Positions 25,736-38,806 of a DNA stretch of 64,000 nucleotides are shown here, one piece after another. A program made the translations under genes and the position numbers. The notes under the pieces are model-generated. The model had not been told where the DNA came from and ran no database searches. It was given only the letters and a program-made list of their open reading frames with translations. How positions within the stretch are numbered: position 1 is the first letter of the stretch; every line of letters starts with the position of its first letter. Source of the stretch: Bugulina stolonifera (taxonomy: Eukaryota > Bryozoa > Gymnolaemata > Cheilostomatida > Bugulidae); assembly GCA_935421135.1 (NCBI GenBank), contig OW285190.1:16006501-16070500 (forward strand), read 5' to 3'.

Positions 25736-26703
25736 CTACATACATTTTGTATTACGCACTAGGCTACTCTTAAACTACACAATTTTAGACATTTGCATTA
25801 AATAATAACAGAAAAACTTCATAGCTCTCAAACCCAGCTGACAGGAAAAAATAACTGAGCTGAATGAACTAAGCAATCTTATAAGGTTAGCAGCAAAGAT
25901 TTGCATTAGAATTAAACTTTATAACAATTACAGTAAGTTGACATTATTTAGATGGTATTTATATATTATTGTAGAAAAACTTCGATTTTATCTAAATTTT
26001 ACCTGTTGAAATGCAGCAGAAATATTTCTATTTTTCAACATTTTATTTCCATGCTAGGTTACCCACACTAGCCTGTGAAACTTCTCTAATTTTTTTCTAT
26101 TTACAGAATATTTTCCAATCGCAATTTAAATCAGAGAAGATTGTTATTAGTCCAAAACTCTTTTTTGAATAAAAATTTTATATATCGCCATGACAGTAGT
26201 AAATTCTGTGCAACTATCCCAACTCTTTGGACGGTGACTTACTCTCATTTAATCTACTAAGTTGTGTATCGAGACAAACTTTGAGATGATTTATACAAAT
26301 GTAGTAACAGCAGAGTTTTCCCAGCTGATGAAACTGCTAATAAATGCTATAGAAATTAAGCAATATAAAAGCATTTAATTACTTTTTGAGGTATAATTAA
26401 TAGGCTAGCAGTTGATCAGCCCATACATAATAACCATCCATGTTGGAAATATAGAAAAGCCAGCAAACTGAATTTTACACTTGTGTAGCAATACTACGGC
26501 CTATATTACACCAGTATTACAGGACAGGAATTGTGTCTGACATTCATGTACATTGATCTTTTTTGAAGTTATCCACTCTCTATTTTCTTTGATTTTTAGG
26601 AGAAGACGACTCCATGCATTAACTGATTGTCTATTATGCACCTATTGTACAAGTGCATATATTTACTATTGAGGCTATAGTTATATAATATGTTATATTC
26701 CAG
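25736..26703. other. Spacer, nothing recognised
   Basis: AT-rich 3' flank of gene C. No upstream exons of the transporter fragment that follows could be found here. Confidence 0.5.
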
Positions 26704-28092
26704 GCAAAAGTGACTGCTGTCGCCAGAGTGGGCGGAGCTATATCTCCATACTTGGTTCTCAGTGTAAGTTGTTTTAACAATCTACTATTATATTTATCTC
26801 ATGTATGTACCAGACTTCAGTGAAATACTGTAGCATGCTAGAATTAAATGCAACTGCATTTTGATTAATATTGGTATTGAATATTAATTTTTGATATGAT
26901 GAAGCTGAAGTACTAGATATTGAGCATGTCATAACGCTATTTGTGTTAGATCACAAACGGTGACCGAATATTCACATTGTATATTATAATGTATCACAGC
27001 ATACCCCATACATGTTTGACATAAACATATACATGTCGATGTGTTTGATACTCATGTTTGTTATGTGATGGTGATAATGAAAATTTAATGTGGTTGGTTG
27101 ATGTAGGCCGATATTTGGACAAGCCTATATTACGCTATATCTGGAGTTATCGCCCACCTCTCAGGTGTAGTTGCTATTCTACTACCAGAAACCAAGACCA
27201 GTGGGTTAATTGACTTGCCTTACGTATGTATTTGTATAGCATGTAAATTATAAGTTCATTACATAAGTCATGTATTAGATGCAATAATTATATGCTGTAT
27301 ATTGCATCAATTATCAAAACTATGTAGAGTGCAACAGTAGGTTTGAGAAATACTTTGTACACATTGTACTAAGCTTAAAAACACAAGTGTTGAATCACCA
27401 CAGTACATTATACAACATTTATACATAAAGCATAATACATAATGCATGGACATAATATATATAATATAATTCATGATACGTTATCGTTGATATACAATAG
27501 TATATAATGCATCTACAGTGTACATAATGCGTCATCTTGTAATACATACATCTAATATATAATGTAGTATATAATGCATGTATATGAATAGTTTCCATTT
27601 CTGTTATCATAGTAGACTGCACACGTGATGTTTGCAGTGTATATGATGTGTTGGTCTTTGTATTAAAATACTTCTGCACTCTTGTCCTGATAGTTTTTGG
27701 TCATTGATAGTAAATACCCTTTTGTCTGGGCTACTAGTAGCTGTTAGTTGAAGACCTTGACTAGAGTTTATAAAGATACAGCAGGTGCTTGTAACTGAGG
27801 CTATAGTTTAATGAGGGTACACTCCATGCACCACCATGCACCATTACCTCTAATACTGTTAGTATGTGCAGATGATAAATAAAGCACTGTCTATTAATTT
27901 CTATCAACGTATGTTCATTACTAGGATTGTTCTTCATAACTATGTATATCTATTATGACAGAGGCAGAATCAGAAAGTTTACCCAACTGTTTTCAAAGTC
28001 TGAGGGGAAGGAAGTTGAGCCCAGATCTGATGAATCTGAAAGATGAGCCCAGATGGGGATGTGTGAAAGCTGGTGTGGTTCAGGGGAGATAA
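26704..28092 (+). pseudogene. 3' end of an SLC22-like transporter (front half missing)
   Basis: Three exons with good splice sites and compatible phases: 26704-26763, 27107-27223 and 27964-28092. They encode AKVTAVARVGGAISPYLVLS, then a hydrophobic helix ending VAILLPETKTSG, then a polar tail ending at TAA 28090-28092 (an alternative acceptor two bases upstream would give a shorter tail). ARVGG..SP followed by a last helix and LPET is the typical end of organic cation/anion transporters of the SLC22 branch of the major facilitator superfamily. No other transporter exons are visible upstream on this strand before gene C. It is therefore either a truncated copy cut by the rearrangements that built the cluster, or a gene with a very long intron containing gene C. 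I favour the first. Confidence 0.55.
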
Positions 28093-28739
28093 CACTTACA
28101 TTACTTCTAGCATAATATTATTATATTATACAGTGTTATACATGTATATCTACTAGCCACATGTAAATTATATTTTACAATCACAAAATTGAGTTGCTAT
28201 TATTAGTTATGTTGTCCTGGGACACAAATCTAAAGACATAATTTTTGTAGATATAAAGTTTAGACTTTGTTCTTATTAGATAATGTACTTATATTATAAA
28301 ACATTATGAGTATACATTTGTACCATCTGTGTTCATGGGAACTCATAAGCTATTGATCATAGTTAGAAGTTGTCTGCTCTCAATTTATTTTCCTCTTGCT
28401 TAAATTGAGAAGAAGAAAAAGATGAGGGCCCGTGCATTCTATTTTCTTTATGATATTGTACTTAGCACACCACCTTTATGTAATATAATACTGTGTATGT
28501 ATTATTCCCAATAGTTACTTCCCGGTAATACTGTGATGTAAAACACTTTGTGAAGTGTTAAAAATTAAATAAGCAAGAAAGTTTTTGGTACTTTATGTCA
28601 CTTTTACATTATATTATAATAACACAATAAAACACTGTATATTACACAAAAAGTTATAACCAGGTGACTTAACATTATAATGGTGATAAAGTATTTATGG
28701 GAACTATTGTTGTAGATCTAGGGAACTCAGGCATGGGTG

Positions 28740-29280
28740 TAATTAGAGTGAATTAAATGAAGCTTCACAATGTAGACTAAAGTTCACTAAACAGGAATTA
28801 ATAGTTGTAAATGGGTGCTGTAAGTTTGAAGCACAGTCTAGGCTTTATTTAATCCTCAACAAATTTTCAAGGAGGCTATGATATCCAAATATTGGTTTGA
28901 AAGGGGGGTGTCCAATGGGGTACCCATTGGATCACAGTCTACAGTTGCCCCATGCACATAATTTTGAATAAAAAAAAATTGTTCATGCCAAAATCATGTG
29001 CATGGGGCACTTGTAGACTGTGATCCAATGGGTACCCCTTGGACACCCCCCTTCCAAACCAGTATTTGGATTTCATAGCCTCCTTGAAAATTTGTTGGGG
29101 CTTTGTCAAATAAAGCCTAGACTGTGCTTCAAACTTTCAACATTTATTAACCTATTAATTTGTATTTAGTGGACCTCAATCTACATTGTGAGGCTTTCTA
29201 TTTAAATAAAGCCTCTAGACTGTGTTCCAAACTTACAGCACTGTTTACAACTATTAATTTCTATTTAGTGGGCCTTGGCT
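28740..29280. mobile_element. Large foldback (inverted-repeat) element
   Basis: Two arms of roughly 150-200 bp face each other around a short A/T-rich centre (about 28960-28985). Matching landmarks are AAGCACAGTCTAGGC / GCCTAGACTGTGCTT, CAAGGAGGCTATGA / TCATAGCCTCCTTG and TGGATCACAGTCTACA / TGTAGACTGTGATCCA. A partial third copy of the outer arm (AGCCTCTAGACTGTGTTCC) follows at about 29205-29275. No coding frame. It is probably a foldback MITE; exact termini and target duplication were not resolved. Confidence 0.8.
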
Positions 29281-30436
29281 ATGAACAAATAATGAAATTA
29301 CACTGTATACTAAGTTTTTAATGCAACAACTAACATTTACTTTTGGAGGCCCCTATAGGGACACAGCAATAAAAATTGAAACTGTATAAAACACACTCTA
29401 AGCTATATTTACAAATTTTCAAGGAAGCTATATCAAAATAGTGAAAGAAGTGGGGCGGGTCCAAAGGTGTCCATTGCTGGGCATTAGAACACAGTCTGTA
29501 AAAGAACCAGAAGCTTAATCGTGCCCTTTAAAATTTGAGATGATAATTATGGCTAGTTAAGTAAAATAATATTGTTGCAAAGGATAGACTGGGTTTCAGA
29601 ATATACTATTAGGAGGATGTAAGGTTCTCATTGCTACATTATATTGAGCAAAAAGCAATGAAGCTATGGAACACAGTCTTAAGGTAGCATGAGCAGGACA
29701 TCAGATGCAATTCATTTGAGATAAGAGTTATCTTCTTCCTGCAGCATCAATTGAACAAGAGGAGAGAACACAACTCTCTTTTCTACTTGTTTGTAGTTAT
29801 TATTATCACAGCAACATGCATACTAGTACATTGTATCTTTAGGCCTATCGAATATGAGATTAGGTGATCATTTGTTAATATAATATTTATGGTAAGCATT
29901 TAGGTATGACATTTGCGGTTGCATAGGTTGTCACCCTACTGCCCAATCTTATTTATTTAGAGCAGCAGTGACTTGATAAGTATGAATCTTCAACAGAAAA
30001 CGGTGTATTGTAGTTCGAGGTAACAATGGTGGACACGGTACTATACATCTACTGTATATATACTGCTTACAGCAATATTCAAAAACTTAAAATACATACT
30101 ATTGTGCTTGCATATTGTATTTATTAAATTTGAACTCCTTAGCGGCGAGTGGACAAAAATGAATAGCCTTAGATCCTACCTACTGTAAGCTGAGGTTTTA
30201 GTGTCAGCCAATAATGTACATGTACACATTATTGTAGTACAGCTTAGTCTGGACTGCATTAAAATCTAGAAACTAAAATGAATCTGTAACTTGTTAGCTG
30301 TGCTACTTCTTGTGTATATACATATGCATGTACATTTGTAACTGCACACACACAAATTATGCTACAGGTATGCTACAGAGAATGAAATAATGAATTATAT
30401 AATGATGTGCAGCATTCATAAGCACTTTGATATTTT
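29281..30436. other. Spacer, nothing firm
   Basis: Contains diverged pieces similar to the foldback arms (ACACACTCTAAGC, AAATTTTCAAGGAAGC and AACACAGTCTGTA around 29385-29500), so the repeat may extend as older copies. No exon recognised. Confidence 0.4.
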
Positions 30437-32661
30437 TTAGCACATATTTAAAGTATGGACTCTTATTTCTTCAATTTCATAGCTAGAAAAACTACATTTA
30501 AGACACTGTGAAATCATACAAAATTTGCACAGACCATATTTAGTTTTAGATATGCTTTCAAAACAGCCAACTTTCTTACAACTGTTACATATATGAGTTA
30601 CAATGTCTTGGTTCCATCTGTGTTCTCTGATTCCTGGTGTCTCTGGTAGCTGCTCATGTGTTTCTGGTAGATGATTATTCATAATCCGATTTGAGTCTCT
30701 TATCACAGCACCACATAGTTGACATATCCCTTTTTTGCATTCCACACAGCAACGGATGTATTGTGGTTTTAGAGAGAAGGGTTCAGATGGAGGAGAAGGA
30801 TATTTACAGTTGCATGGAACTGGTGTCAGAGGTGGAACTGTTGAACTAGCAGCAGTTTGTTCTTTAGGTACAGCTTCTGATTCTTTTGTGGTCTCTGATT
30901 TCTCAGCTCCCATGTCTGCAGCTCCTGAACTTCTTCCTGATGTCTCCATAACTTCTTCTCGTTCTTCTGCTTGTGCTTTTGCAGCAGCTGGTAGAACTGC
31001 AGATGATGCCTTAACTTGCTGAGGTAGTGCGACCAGAAACATGGTACCCTAAATACAGAGCAACTGCCATTATTGACCCTTTCAACACATTTACAATGTG
31101 TTAAATCTGCAGAAGTGGAAAAAATTGTAGCAGAAACTGTAGCCATGCAGCTATCAGCTTTTTCAAGGTAACAGATGTATCAAGTTAACCACAACTCACC
31201 CAGCCATAGCGTTTGATAGCATACACTCTATCCATTAATCTTTCAGTAACAAGTATAACTGATTGAAAACATTGCCAGGTGTTGAAAGCCACTATTAGTT
31301 CTACTATCATCCTTATAAAATCTAAAAACTGTAACATAGACATAAAATAGTGGATTATTATAGAATACAAGTTAGAAGTCATTTTGATCAAACTTCATGT
31401 GTTTTATTTAATTGTCATTTTAACTGATGACAAATTCTGTTATGCTTACAAATTCATCACGTGTAAAATTTTACTCATCGATGATTGCTTTGTCTCCTGG
31501 ATCAAGCAGGGATGGGGGGGGGGGGGGGGGGGGCTCTGAGCGTTAGAGACAAAGTCTGGACTATCATGATACAATGGAAATTGTAATGATAATTACCAGC
31601 AGCTACATCAAGTTACTGGACGTATTTTAGCAGCAGTGTTCATTGCTACAGTAACTGTAGCAATGAACACATTTATCCTAACTTTATGCAGCATCTCAAC
31701 ATTTTATATGGAGACCAATCTGCTGCCATATAAACATCTGCTGTCCCTGTTGGTACCCTGTTACATTCTACTATTATACTACACGTAAAACCCATCAATC
31801 TTTCAGATGTGAAAGTATCTAGTAAAGGTTAATTACTTACCTCTGCTATTTCCTGGAAAGGAACTTGTGTTTCAACCTCTGTTAACCTAGCATATGTTGG
31901 ATGTGTCGACAGGTAACCTAACATATGACGAGTGGTATAAGTTTCGATGTCATCAGAGACCGACTTTGCTACAGGAAATGGTGTACTGAGTTCAACTGCA
32001 AATAATATTTGTTTCGTGAAAACAACAATTACTATTATTGATAGTAATATTCCTCCACAAAAGGGAGTCTCTCTTTAGAGGCCAGCAGACAACATTGATG
32101 CACAAATTTGTTTTTTGCAGTAGTTCAATTATAAATATACGTCAAGGATCAAAGAATAATTTAGCATATGCACCAAGTCTAGAAGATGTAGGATAGAAAG
32201 GATGTCGTTTTAGTTACCCAGCTTGGTAAGGTAGGCAGCATAATGTTCATGCTTCTTCTCTCTAACAGATTTCCCAATGCTGATCCCAAAAACATATTCA
32301 ACATTCTGAACTGAACATCTGGGATTAACAAAGTATTTGGTTACAGCTCTCAATCTGAAATAAATAAAGTGAATTTTGAGTCGAAAACTAATTTATTTAC
32401 AGCGTATACATGTAGATAAGCTTTGCTATAATTGCCATATACAGCCCACAATTGCTGATGTTCAATTCATAAACATACAGTAGAATATATATTATGTGTC
32501 TATGATACCTAAACAAGATTCAAAGTCTAATCTAAACAAGTAAGTACTTTGTTTTGTTCCTCCTTTCTTATTAGCTTAGAGTTTATTATAGATTATTACT
32601 ATAACCTGGGTAGATATAGAGCTCCCAATAGTTCCATTGTAGTTGGTGAGTTTGCTGCCAT
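30437..32661 (-). CDS. Paralogue D: novel five-exon zinc-module protein
   Basis: Exons in coding order: 32661-32606, 32354-32218, 31995-31841, 31328-31200, 31048-30437; 1089 bp, 362 residues, same phases as A-C. The leader is TMELLGALYLPR. Exon 2 has the subgroup signature RLRAVTKYFVNPRC shared with F, and exon 4 has VAFNTWQCF..YGW, nine bases shorter than in A-C and also shared with F. The last exon opens MFLVALPQQVK, then an acidic/Lys linker (TSGRSSGAADMGAEKSE) and a full zinc module: CNCKYP, CCVECKKGICQLCGA, H..TH, CNSC, CKFC, CLKC and a terminal H..C. D and F form a subgroup. Function unknown. Confidence 0.85.
31509..31534. repeat. Poly-G tract in an intron of gene D
   Basis: A run of over 20 G interrupted once near its start, in the intron between exons 3 and 4. 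Such tracts are prone to length errors in assembly. Confidence 0.9.
31636..31670. repeat. Perfect 16-bp-arm palindrome in an intron of gene D
   Basis: GTGTTCATTGCTACAG, a three-base TAA loop, then CTGTAGCAATGAACAC. No mismatch in 16 pairs. Confidence 0.9.
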
Positions 32662-34478
32662 TTTGCTTCAAATAAAATTTAATATTCTTCAAATACTAAA
32701 ACAATATTAAAAATGTCTTGGACTTTGTCAGCAGACAGACTGAACTGACTTATAAATGCAGTTTGAGTTCAAACCTACTTGTTTAACAGACCTTATGAGA
32801 TTACACTTAATTAGGAGCTTTACTAGTACTAACAAGCTTTAGAGAGAATCTATTATGTTTAGTAGTGGTAGAACACAGCTTCTGCAGCTTTTTATAGCTT
32901 ATTGAAGGATCCTGCTTTGCCATGATAATGGAATATCATTATTATATTATTAGGTCCTTCTGCTGATCCTAGCTTCACTATTACATAAGGTGTATTTGTT
33001 TGCCAGGTCTATACATGTATATCCTATTTGAATTTTTATACTAATTGGATCACAGCAGGATTTATAATGGCTGTTACAGGTGTAGCCAATAAGATCTAAT
33101 AAACATCTGCGTGAAAAAATTCCTATGTTGTTAAATGTTGGTCTATCCTACCACAGATTGCTCATTTTCTAGAAAAATAACTTCCCTGCCCATATTATTG
33201 CTTCTTTGTGTAGCAAATAGTTAGTGTAGTGAGTGTCATGCATGTATATTAATAATAGCTCTTATTGTGCAGTTAATACAACATGTGCGTAAATATATTT
33301 TACATGTTTGATTGGGAAATAATGTGAAACACCAACACAATTATTAGAAGTTTATATAAATTACACACATGTAGCATTTACTTTATCCACAATCTAGGGC
33401 AAGGAAGAGCAGCTTGTTTGATACAGAAATGTGCAGAATAGTGAATACTCTGGTAGCCAATCACACATGAAGTTTAGATGTATTGGTATTATTGTTGTAC
33501 TTTGATCACCCTCTTGTATGCTTTTCATAATGCCAAAAAAGGTCATGAATGTGGTATTGTATTACTCCTTGCAATTTTATAAATACATTACAGTATTCCA
33601 GATGCTACCTAGTGCATGGTAACACTATTAAACTCTTGCTCTATTAATATGCTACTGTAAGTGGTGGTAAACAAGCAAAACTCTTGTTGCCAGAATGAGC
33701 TGAAACATTTATATAACGCAGCACTCTTGAGTTGTGTAATTCATACAGAGTTGCTACATTACAGAGTTGTTTAATACATATACAGAGTTGTTTAATGCAT
33801 ACACAGAGCTGTTTAATACATATACAGAGTTGTGTAATACATATACAGAGTTGTTTAATACATATACAGAGCTTTGTAATACATAACATATACAGAGTTT
33901 TGCACTCAGCTCTGAGACTGAATGTAGTTTACCTCCCATGAACATATGAACTAAAATTTATGATGACAAAATAAAATTCTGATTGGTAGATTTCTTCACA
34001 TTGATTCTATACTGACCCCGCCTATGAAATGACAGATGAATAGACCTACTGTAGCATGAAAACTCCTCATAAAAATGCTTTAGCTGAAATACATGCATAT
34101 ATAACTGACTCATTAAAGGGCTTGAGAAGGAATACTAATACTAATAGAATATAATAAAGTAAGGAGCAGGTAACTCCTGAGATATCTCAATAGAAATGTT
34201 ACAAGTATGCTCTTTAAAATAATGTGTGAACCAGAGAACAGTACTATTAAAGTCCAGCAGGAGAGATCCTTTAGAGACATGAGATTGTTATTCCTAAAGT
34301 TTAAATATTACTAAAAGTTTTTACATTGTTCACTCCAAAGAATTTAAAGGTAGAAATACCATGTTGTCTGAATCCATTGACTGTTAAACCATTTCTTTCT
34401 ATTTTAGTGTACAAGTGGTATTACTGATATATGCCATCACATTCGCTTATATGTTTCAAAGTCAGCGCTCACCCTACT
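32662..34478. other. Spacer between genes E and D, with a 21-bp array
   Basis: No exon recognised. At 33740-33900 there are about eight imperfect copies of TACAGAGTTGTTTAATACATA. Open frames on both strands there are repeat translations. Immediately left of the gene E stop (34430-34478) the minus-strand sequence keeps a trace of the missing zinc module, a HISECDGIY-like stretch out of frame. Confidence 0.6.
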
Positions 34479-37182
34479 CTACGACATCCATGGAGAGCTG
34501 CAACTACAGACAGCTTGATTGTGAGGAGGTGATTCATCTATTTCGTTTCTCACATCTATAAGCCTATCTCCAGTGGCAGCTGCCTCAACGGCTGCCTCTG
34601 CTGCTGCCACCGCCTCTGCCGCTACTCTATCTTGGTAACTTCTACTTCCCTCAGCCATCAATGACATAATTCTACTTAGGTCCAATTGTGGTGCCTCTGC
34701 TGCTGCTGCTACCGCTGTTGTCGCTTCTTCTGCTGCTTCTTCTGCTGCTTCTCCTGCTGCAGCAGAATTTGTTGAATTCACTTCTACGGTTAATAGGTCT
34801 CGTGGAAAGTCAGATATTCTGTTCTACATTGTAAGAAGAGCAATGCAGTAGCGTATGAGATACACGCATATCTGGTGAATTATATGTTTTTCAGATACAT
34901 TATTATTTAGCTGTTTCTTGCTTTCCTATATTACAAGTAGACTAGCCTACCATTTCAACATGAATATCTCTTATGAATATTGATAATCAAAAACACATCT
35001 AAACCTCTTGAATTGCAGGCTAGAAGTATGCTGGGTTGATTCATGCTAGAAGTATATGTACACTTATCTAAACCTTAAGATTTTGTGATACATCAAACCT
35101 CGATTGCAATGTAGGGTTTACCTACTAAAATTAACAAACCAAAAAAGCTGCCATTCATTCTCTGCACACCGAAATTAACTACCAAACACTTAGCCTTTTG
35201 ACCGTTTGTGTTAGGTGAAGAAATTTACTTTCTTTCTACAAGCAGGAAACCTCGGAAGATGTTTTCTCACCCAGAGGCTAGGTTAGCTGAGGCAGCAAAG
35301 TTCAAAATAGGACTATGCCACATATAAGTTTGTATGATAGACTACTTAAATGTACAATGTCATATAGTTGGTACCTACCCAGCCATAGTTCAAAGGTGGA
35401 AAGAAGTTTAGCAGTGCGGTGGTCAATCCATGAGTATTGTGTACCACTGCGAGTAAACTATCGTATGTGTTGGTAAGAATGATATCTTCTGCTACATCTT
35501 TTACAAAGAGCAGAAACTGAAACATGATCATATTGAATAACATGAACAGTTCATATCACGTATGGAATAACATTAACAGATCAGATCACGTATGGAATAG
35601 CACATTAGAAGTTACACTGTACATAACAAATTCTAGTCAATCTGTCTTTCAACACTAATATACAGCTGGTAGTCAGTCTCAGAGGTATCATTTGGAAAAG
35701 TATCTAAAGCAGCTTTCCTGGATTATAATAATTTGTAGACTGACAGATATATTGTAGCAGGTTTTACAGCAGCTAGTAACCAGCTGAGTGCTAAGGATAT
35801 TCTAATTTTTGTGTTTGCAAGATTTGAGACTAATAAGTTTATCTCGCTTCCATTATTCAAAAGCAAAATTGGAGAAGTTGTACAGAAAAGTATCATCAAC
35901 TCATAGAATTAAGGAATTTGTAGCAAATCATTCCTTTTCTCCAACTTTAGTAGCTATAATGGTATAATATGTGGCTATATCCCATGTTTGTGTTCACAGC
36001 ATTTGAACGACAGTAAGTATAACCTACTCTACCAGGTGTCTTGCATGACAAAACCTCTCAGTTCGTCTTTTTTACTGGTGGGTCAATCTACAACAACTAC
36101 AGGATGGTTCTCCAGTGACTGTCTATTCCTTAAAGATGATTTTAGTCGCTAAATTGGTTTTTGGTCTGTAATGTATGCTAAGTTACTAAATTTCAACTTT
36201 TTCATTTTTTGATCTGAATTTTATGTTGTGCTGCTGTTCAGTTCAGTTGGACAAGTTAACATTATGGTTCGACCTAATTATCTATTCATGCTCATTATTT
36301 AGGTCGTATTATTAATTTTTTTCTAGACAAAATACAATTGGCTCTAAAAGATGTACATGTACTTACTTTGGCAAAGTAATGGAAGGTGAGTCTAATTCCT
36401 GCCCTTATCTGTACAATCACAGGATGTGAGAGGGTGTACCTAACCATCTGCGTAGGAGTATACGAGGTTATGTCAGGAATCTGAATTGAAGGGAAGGTAT
36501 CAGGCACAGCATGAGCTAAAATGTAGTAAATCAAATGCATGGAAATAATTCAAAATAAGTAAAAATGTGATTATAGCAAAAATCATTTTCTCTCTGCCTG
36601 GCACTTAGTGTAATACTAATTACAGTGCTAAATCTACAAACTCGAATTGAGGTGTTTTAGGAAGTCAAGCTTACCTAAGTGAAACAGACAATCGGCGTAG
36701 CCGCGATTTATGTCAGCATTGATTGTTGCCTCTTGGCCAAAGATAGTCTCTAAGCTCTGAAGTGTAAAATTGTAATTCCCTGAGTGGCGTGAGACAAATG
36801 TTAGCCTAAAATATAATATACACTTTTGATCATGTCTACCTACTGGAAAGGTATGTTTGATATTAAAACAACAGGACAGGACACATTTTCATTTTTATTT
36901 CCTAATATTTCAACACGTATCTGAGTATCATGGATACATGGATAGAATTTTTATCCTCTGATGACGATACCCGAATGAGTATTGCAATATTAGAAAATAA
37001 ATGCGTCTTGTATTACTATCTATAATTTAAATGCTATAGCCCACACTAACATTTTTCAATGAAACAACTGTCTGCATCAAAACCTCAACGACTCTTCCTT
37101 TAAGAGACAGACTAGTTAGTACTAACGCTGGTATGTACAGAGCTGCTAAGACTTCCATTGTGTCAGGTCCACCTCCAGACAT
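34479..37182 (-). CDS. Paralogue E: family member lacking the zinc module
   Basis: Exons in coding order: 37182-37127, 36805-36675, 36515-36367, 35516-35379, 34823-34479; 819 bp, 272 residues, in frame throughout. The N-terminal module is intact (TMEVLAALYIP, IFGQEATINAD, YTLSHPVIVQ, FLLFVKDVAED, VVHNTHGLTTALL, YGW). The last exon has an Ala/Glu-rich linker that may form a long helix (GEAAEEAAEEAT, AAEAVAAAEAAVEAA), then reaches CSCSSP, which aligns with the first CxC of the zinc module, and stops four residues later. Downstream bases retain a degraded, out-of-frame trace of the next CxxC region, so the module was lost by mutation. The product may still be made as an N-terminal-only variant, or the gene may be decaying. 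Confidence 0.78.
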
Positions 37183-38806
37183 TTTGTATGCTTATTATCA
37201 ATATGTATCTCTGGCTCTGATCACGGCTAATCTGCAAAAAATATTTAGAAATGATGGTTGTGGTAAGAAATGAAACTGGTTGAAACAAAAATTATCAGCT
37301 CCATTCGTTATGCAAAGATTATCAGCATGAGCAGAAATCAAAAGACAAATACAATTTTGTACTCCAGTCTCCACCAACGAGCTGCAGCTATCCATCTACT
37401 GTTCAGACTTGAATTGAGGATGTGCCTCAAGCAGTATTTGAGTTTAGGAGGAATGTTACTTACCTCTACACAGTAGAAGTACATGTATGTCAAGGTGGAT
37501 TGGGGCTTAAAACATCTTCAATAGAATATTGAATGGCTTTTCTCTGCTTGCAAGCCGCTGCTACACAAACTTTTCATGTAGCCTTAGATCTTTGCAGTTT
37601 AAGAAATTGGGTTGGAGTGTAACCATGTATGTTTATCAAGTAACTTTCCTGCCCATACTTACATTATAATACAGTTCTATTTGTTTAGACTTTTCAGGCA
37701 TAAAACTCCTGTCTGTGGTATAAAAAACATTGCTAATTCTATGAAAAAGAGGAAATCTTTTTTAGAACAGACTAGTCATTGATCTCTACCGAGTGTGCCC
37801 CACCATCTAAATGGACTAGTCATTGATCTCTACTGGTGTGTCCCACCATCAAAGTAGACTAATCATTGATCTCTACTGAGTGTGTCCCACCATTTAAATA
37901 GATTAATCATTGATCTCTACTGGTGTGTCCCACCATCTAAGTCTATAGCTGTGATGCCAGATTCTAGTTTTCTTCAAGAAAATAATTAGTTTGCTTAATA
38001 CAATGTAGAGAATTTATTACGAATGTACATGTAGATTAAAAAATTGTATCAAAAGAATGTATAAGAGCATAGCATCTATACACTGTATAATTATGCATAC
38101 ATGGCCATATATTGTAAAGTGATTAAAATTACTTCTGGCAAATATTATATCATTGACTCTGCTACATTATTACATTTACATGTATAAAGTAATCAAATTT
38201 ACTACTAGCAAATATTATATCATTGACTTTGCTATAACAAAGGAGAGGTAGAAATTAAAAATATAAACTCATCTTTTGGAATCACCATGGCTGCTCTTCC
38301 CTCTTCGGCTGTTGACTAGGCCTACAAGGGTGAAATTACAGAAATTACCAAAAGCTTATTAGTTATTATAGAGCACGGACTGTTCTGGAGATCTAGCAGA
38401 TTTGCAATTATAGGTATGGTAAAATGACTGGATTTTAACATATGAATGTAAGCAACATGTTTTGAAAAATGTGAAAAGTAAAAATAACTTTTTAAGCAAG
38501 ATTTCTCAGGGGCTAGGTGATGGAAATTTAAATGGAATCCTGATTTTATGAATTTTCACGAATCTACATAATATACACTATTCAGAAGAAGATGAGTCGA
38601 TAAAGGTCACATGTTAGCCTTTCAAGTGTTACAGTAGGAAGTTTTCCGACTGCTTTCAAGTTAACTGACATCTCTAATTTAATAAGGTAAATAATAGGAG
38701 CTCTATAATTACATGCCAAGAAGTCGTCTTTAGAAAATGCAAGGTTTTGGCAATTACTGTAGCTCCTGGGTCATTTAAACAACGCCCCTAGAGAATAGTG
38801 TTCAGA
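37183..38806. other. Spacer between genes F and E
   Basis: Besides the tandem repeats at 37.8 and 38.1 kb I see no exon. In particular there is no minus-strand Cys-rich stretch that could be a separate zinc-module exon for gene F. Confidence 0.5.
37760..37950. repeat. Tandem repeat with CATTGATCTCTACTG
   Basis: Four copies of a roughly 50-55-bp unit, each with TAGTCATTGATCTCTAC, GTGTGYCCCACCATC and AGACTA, upstream of gene E. A second local duplication of about 90 bp (GCAAATATTATATCATTGACT twice, about 38090-38235) follows. Confidence 0.85.
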
